DNA from: Cerrena zonata
Taxonomy: Eukaryota; Basidiomycota; Agaricomycetes; Polyporales; Cerrenaceae
Assembly (NCBI GenBank): GCA_038087015.1
Contig: JASBNA010000043.1
Span: forward strand, 124,001 to 188,000
Length of the DNA: 64,000 nucleotides
Reading direction: 5' to 3'
Below the pieces are notes generated by a model that saw nothing but the letters and a program-made list of their open reading frames with translations, had not been told where the DNA came from and did no database searches. This document shows, piece after piece, positions 62,062-64,000 of this stretch (its first letter is position 1; the number at the start of each line of letters is the position of its first letter). Both the position numbers and the translations under genes were made by a program.

Positions 62062-63845
62062 TTAAAGCGTGATTTCTTTGGCAGCGACTAATTGGTTAAC
62101 CACAGAAACAATTGCCTTTAAGGAAGATTCACTAACATCAGTATCAATACCAACCCCCCATTTACTCAGTTTTTCACCATTTGCATCAATATAACCTAAA
62201 TGAACATAGGTGGCGGCCTTGACCTCGGTACCGGAACCTAAAGAATGTTCGGTATAATCTTTAACTTCTAATAAAGTACCAAATTTCTTAGAAATTGCAT
62301 CAATAAGAGCAGAGATTGGACCGTTACCTTGACCTTGAATGGTAACTGGTTCATTGTTAACGACCAAGTCAGCGTGGATAGCTCTCTGGTTCTTATTTTT
62401 ATTGTTCAACATATCGAAATCTTTCAAAACAACTGGACTTGAGTCCTTTTGTGAAAAGTATTCGGTTTTAAAAATATTGATGATTTCTTCAATTTTCAAT
62501 TCTCTACCTAATTTATCGGCTTGATTTTGGATAACTGAACTGAAATGAACTTGTAATTGTCTTGGTAAATCTAATCCTAAGGATCTTAAGATAATCCAGG
62601 CGGCACCTCCTTTACCTGATTGTGAATTAACTCTAATAACTGCTTCATAATTTCTACCAATATCTTTTGGATCCAATGGTAAGTATGGATTTTCCATTTC
62701 ATATCCCCTTTAGCGTATCTTTCTTCAGCTTTAACAAAACCCTTTTTAATAGCATCTTGATGAGATCCTGAAAATGCACAAACAACTAATGATCCACTAT
62801 ATGGAGATCTTGGATGAACTTGAATTTTATTACATCTTTCACTGATTTCAATGATTTCTTCTAAATTACTGAAATCTAATTCTGGTGAAACTCCTTGAGT
62901 GTATAAATTAAGGGCAACAGTTACTAAATCAACATTACCAGTTCTTTCACCATTACCAAATAAACAACCTTCAACTCTATCTGCACCTGCCATGACCCCT
63001 AATTCAGAGGCGGCAACACCACATCCTCTATCATTATGAGGATGAACACTAACACAAACTTTTTCTCTTTCACTAATATGAGTACAGAAATATTCAATTT
63101 GATCAGCATAAACATTTGGGGATGCAACTTCAACAGTGGCTGGTAAGTTGAAAATTATTGGATTTTCAACAGTTGGTTCCCAAACGTTTTTAACGGCTTC
63201 ACAAATTTCAACTGCAAATTCAGTTGGGGTATCACTAAAACATTCTGGACTAAATTCTAAAGTCCACTGAGTTTCTTGCATTTCTGGATCATCTTTAGTT
63301 AATGATTTAACTAATTTAGTACTTTCAATAGCTTTGGCAATAGCATCTTCTTTAGACATATTGAATACCACATCACGGAAAACATCTGATGTAGCTAAAT
63401 AAGTATGAATAGTGGCCTTTTTAGCACCTTTAACCGATTCAACAGTTCTTCTGATTAATGGTTCTCTTGATTGAGTTAAAACTTGAATACTAACATCTTC
63501 TGGGGCATTTTCAACTGCATATCTAGTAAAGTTAAAATCAGTTTGAGAAGCCGATGGAAAACTAACTTCAATTTCCTTAAATCCAATTTCTATTAATTTA
63601 TGGAAATATTCTTTCTTTTCAGCTATAGTCATTGGATCTGGTAATGATTGATTACCATCTCTTAAATCAGTAGATAACCATCTTGGTGCTTTGGTTATAC
63701 TATTATTTGGCCAAGTTCTATTTGGTAATGAAACTCCTTTAAAAGCAGTATATTTAACTGATGGATCTTTTAACATATTTGAAAATGGCTTTTTAACGGC
63801 AGATCCAGCCGCCTTTTGGAAAAGCACTGCGCTTTGCTTAAACAT
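62062..63845 (-). CDS. LEU4: 2-isopropylmalate synthase (leucine pathway), one frameshift
   Basis: This enzyme condenses acetyl-CoA and 2-ketoisovalerate in the first leucine-specific step, in mitochondria. The HMGL-like catalytic domain begins [18 protein letters not shown] (DLRDGNQ signature) and includes the metal-binding HPHNDRGCG. The second catalytic half and the LeuA regulatory domain follow ([31 protein letters not shown]). The N-terminus ([21 protein letters not shown]) looks like a mitochondrial presequence. The frame breaks after GDMKW at 62694-62695: adding one G there gives [16 protein letters not shown] and a protein of about 594 residues, against 604-619 in yeast. Whether it is Leu4 or Leu9 cannot be told. 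Confidence 0.9.
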
Positions 63846-64000
63846 CTTTACCTTCTAAATGAGTAAATAAGTATTATCCACAAGTGTGTGTGTGTTTTTT
63901 TGCCAATACGGAGAAACCTACAAGAATATATAAGGTGATGGTGAAAAAAGTGAAAAATAAAAAAAAAAAAAAAATGAACTGAAAAAGCTAAAACGGCCCG
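63846..64000. promoter_or_regulatory. Start of the LEU4 upstream region
   Basis: These 155 bp upstream of LEU4 contain an AT-rich leader, a GTGTGTGTG run near 63883-63894 and an A17-like tract near 63958-63974. No complete Leu3 site (CCGGNNCCGG) is visible before the window ends. Confidence 0.4.

Overview
This window is nuclear DNA from an ascomycete budding yeast (Saccharomycotina). The evidence is compact, mostly intronless genes, AT-rich spacers, and introns with the exact GTATGT donor and TACTAAC branch point (MLC1, RPL28, ERV1, DBP2). A few CTG codons, for example ERV1 residue 93 and a CHO2 position, look more natural as serine than leucine. This and the gene set suggest the CTG-Ser clade (Candida/Debaryomyces relatives), but the species cannot be named from the sequence.

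Left part (1-15.5 kb): dense housekeeping genes. In order: partial SMC5 (-), MLC1 (+, spliced), a Tim17/22/23-like membrane protein (+), DOM34 (-), ARC1 (-), a Gfo/Idh/MocA oxidoreductase (-), a PhyH-type dioxygenase (+), an ERT1-like zinc-cluster regulator (+), a VPS73/YBR241C-like sugar transporter (+), RPL28 (+, spliced), an HD-domain nucleotidase (YGL101W/YBR242W family, +), ERV1 (+, spliced) and a thioredoxin-like protein (-). The series MLC1, ARC1, ERT1, VPS73-like, RPL28, YGK1-like merges two S. cerevisiae regions (YGL101W-YGL106W and YBR239C-YBR242W), as expected for an order that predates the whole-genome duplication.

Middle part (15.5-43 kb): gene-poor, with long spacers. It holds RIB1 (one frameshift), a secreted Kex2-processed repeat-peptide precursor (18.7-19.5 kb, -), a 3.3 kb non-coding stretch, a HAL9/TBS1/ASG1-type zinc-cluster factor broken by five +1 frameshifts, a further 2.7 kb spacer, and a cluster of four OPT2-family oligopeptide transporters. 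Of these, copy 1 is a pseudogene, copies 2 and 3 are intact and nearly identical, and copy 4 is inverted, diverged and carries four +1 frameshifts.

Right part (43-64 kb): CEX1 (-), an AZF1-like C2H2 factor (-), an unidentified coiled-coil protein (-), RPC19 (+), DBP2 (+, 605-nt intron), RNH1 (+), CHO2 (+), MTR3 (-), two unidentified genes, RPL16 (-) and LEU4/LEU9 (-, one frameshift).

The most original item is the peptide precursor. It carries ten copies of a heptapeptide close to (F/S)NLTG(F/L)E, each bounded by Lys-Arg and each containing an N-glycosylation sequon. Other points are the mosaic OPT array, four promoter or intergenic minisatellites, a hairpin flanked by direct repeats upstream of DBP2, and paired Cbf1/Tbf1-like sites before both ribosomal-protein genes. 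The single-base indels concentrated in a few genes need read-level checking before those genes are called broken.
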